Shown in pieces: positions 46,597-47,578 of a DNA stretch of 47,578 nt. A program made the position numbers and the translations under genes. This DNA comes from Rhodobacterales bacterium 56_14_T64 (GTDB taxonomy: Bacteria; Pseudomonadota; Alphaproteobacteria; Rhodobacterales; Rhodobacteraceae): NCBI GenBank assembly GCA_002162795.1, contig MAAY01000036.1:1-47578 (forward strand), read 5' to 3'. Every line of letters starts with the position of its first letter. The first letter of the stretch is position 1. The notes beneath the pieces were generated by a model that saw nothing but the letters and a program-made list of their open reading frames with translations, was not told the DNA's origin and searched no databases.

Positions 46597-47578
46597 GCAT
46601 TGCAGTAATTTACACGCGTGTTTCCAGCAAAGCCCAAGTCAAAAAGGGTGATGGCTTGGGATCTCAGGAACGACGCTGTCGCGAATTCGCAGCCTATAAA
46701 GACCACGAAGTTGCAGAGGTTTTTAGGGACGAAGGCGTTTCAGGTGGGCTTGTCAACCGTCCTGGCATGAAGGAAATGATGACGTGGTTACGCAAGAACC
46801 GCGCGGCGGAACCAGTTGTTCTGATTGATGATATTTCTAGGCTGGCCCGTGATACCGAAGTTCACCGCAAGTTGCGCAGTGCTCTTGGTTCAGTGGGGGC
46901 AACGCTGGAAAGCCCCTCCATCGAATTTGGTGACGACGCAGACAGTATTCTGTTTGAGAACATCGTCGCCAGCATGGCACAGCACCACCGCCAGAAAAAC
47001 GGCGAGCAGGTGATCCATCGGATGAAAGCCCGCCTCATGAACGGCTATTTCGCGTTCTGGGGGCCAACAGGCTACACATACGCCCGTGTGAAAGGGCATA
47101 ACGGCAAACTCATGGTACGCGATGAGCCGCACGCCAGCCTCATTCAGGAAGCATTGGAAGGGTTTGCGACAGGACGTTTTCAGACTCAGTCGGAAGTGAA
47201 GCGCTTTCTTGAGCCACATCCGATCTTTACCCGAGACAGCAAAGGCGAGATCCACCCGCAGCGGATCAAGAACCTACTGACCAACAAAATCTACGCGGGC
47301 TATTACGAATACAAACCTTGGGACGTGTCCTTGACCAAAGGCAAACACGAGGCCCTGATCACGTGGGAGGTATTCCAACGCATTCAGGAACGTCTCAGCA
47401 CGAAGGCCTATGCAGCAGCTCGCGTTGACGCAGCCGAGGAATTCCCACTCAGAGGATTTGTGACTTGCGATTGCTGCGGCCACCAGCTCACTGCCTATTG
47501 GGCCAAAGGACGCAACAAGCGCTATCCTTACTATGAGTGTTTCAACAAGCAGTGCGATGAACGCAGAAAGTCCATCCG
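46593..47578 (+). CDS. Large serine recombinase (5' part; 3' end outside window)
   Basis: The first 328 or so residues of a large serine recombinase, the type that integrates and excises phages and integrative elements between att sites. The catalytic motif YTRVSSKAQ places the nucleophile at Ser11, and DDISRLARD (with the active-site arginine) follows. The Recombinase domain begins near residue 150 (GYFAFWGPTGYTYARV), and the zinc-ribbon has TCDCCGHQLTAYWAKGRNKR and YECFNKQCDER before the edge. The coiled-coil and C-terminal part are cut off. It is the natural candidate for integrating the whole element. Confidence 0.92.
   Translation, partial: MSIAVIYTRVSSKAQVKKGDGLGSQERRCREFAAYKDHEVAEVFRDEGVSGGLVNRPGMKEMMTWLRKNRAAEPVVLIDDISRLARDTEVHRKLRSALGSVGATLESPSIEFGDDADSILFENIVASMAQHHRQKNGEQVIHRMKARLMNGYFAFWGPTGYTYARVKGHNGKLMVRDEPHASLIQEALEGFATGRFQTQSEVKRFLEPHPIFTRDSKGEIHPQRIKNLLTNKIYAGYYEYKPWDVSLTKGKHEALITWEVFQRIQERLSTKAYAAARVDAAEEFPLRGFVTCDCCGHQLTAYWAKGRNKRYPYYECFNKQCDERRKSI

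Larger units (their letters stand above)
29839..47578. mobile_element. Integrative mobilizable element, left part (right end outside window)
   Basis: This stretch holds a relaxase with MobC, a VirD4-type coupling protein, ArdA, a small resolvase and, at the far right, a large serine recombinase, mixed with many short hypothetical genes. No channel (VirB-type) genes are present. That set is typical of integrative mobilizable elements or mobilizable plasmids; the large recombinase argues for integration. The left limit is only approximate: it lies somewhere between the Hint gene stop (29391) and the first element gene. No attachment repeat could be identified because the right end is not in the window. 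Confidence 0.7.

Overview
The window looks like a chromosomal stretch of a Rhodobacteraceae (Roseobacter-type) alphaproteobacterium carrying the left part of an integrated mobile element. I infer this from the complex I genes with a CBS gene among them, ribose-type sugar importers, a Hint-domain protein, and a MobC/relaxase/ArdA module. No rRNA, tRNA or CRISPR array was seen.

Bases 1-9000 hold housekeeping-type genes. A minus-strand operon encodes the membrane arm of a complex I-like enzyme: nuoH, nuoI, a shortened CBS protein, nuoJ, nuoK and a MrpD/NuoN-like antiporter subunit running off the left edge. It is followed by a CHASE-PAS hybrid histidine kinase (minus) and a divergent NhaP-type cation/proton antiporter (plus).

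Bases 9000-27350 hold two sugar regulons, each with its own ribose-type ABC importer. Cluster A has an ATPase, permease, binding protein, TIM-barrel isomerase and Gfo/Idh/MocA oxidoreductase on the minus strand. A divergent LacI-family regulator faces it across three phased 14-bp operator-like sites. Cluster B is a run of nine minus-strand genes: binding protein, ATPase, permease, SorC-type regulator, aldo/keto reductase, GlpD/EryB-like flavoprotein dehydrogenase, DhnA-type aldolase, FGGY kinase and a medium-chain oxidoreductase. The genes are tightly packed or overlapping, and perfect GGTGAAAT..ATTTCACC dyads lie in front of the first one. The gene set resembles an Lsr (autoinducer-2) operon rebuilt around a polyol-phosphate dehydrogenase. 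I infer uptake, phosphorylation, oxidation and aldol cleavage of a polyol or short sugar, but the substrate is not known.

A sparse region (27350-29840) contains one gene, for a large acidic Hint-domain protein, and a possible decayed reading frame. From about 29.8 kb to the right edge lies a mobilizable element. It carries MobC, a 3-His relaxase, a VirD4/TraG coupling protein, membrane proteins of unknown role beside it, ArdA antirestriction protein, a small serine resolvase and, at the right edge, a large serine recombinase. No type IV secretion channel genes are visible, so it looks like an integrative mobilizable element that borrows a channel. Inside it, 37.8-43.3 kb is AT-rich cargo on the plus strand: a 'HR.DGPA'-repeat protein, a membrane-anchored Sel1-repeat protein with seven near-identical 111-bp units, and a 600-residue protein of unknown function whose 5' end abuts repeats resembling an insertion-sequence end. 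This cargo is the most likely place for an undescribed system.
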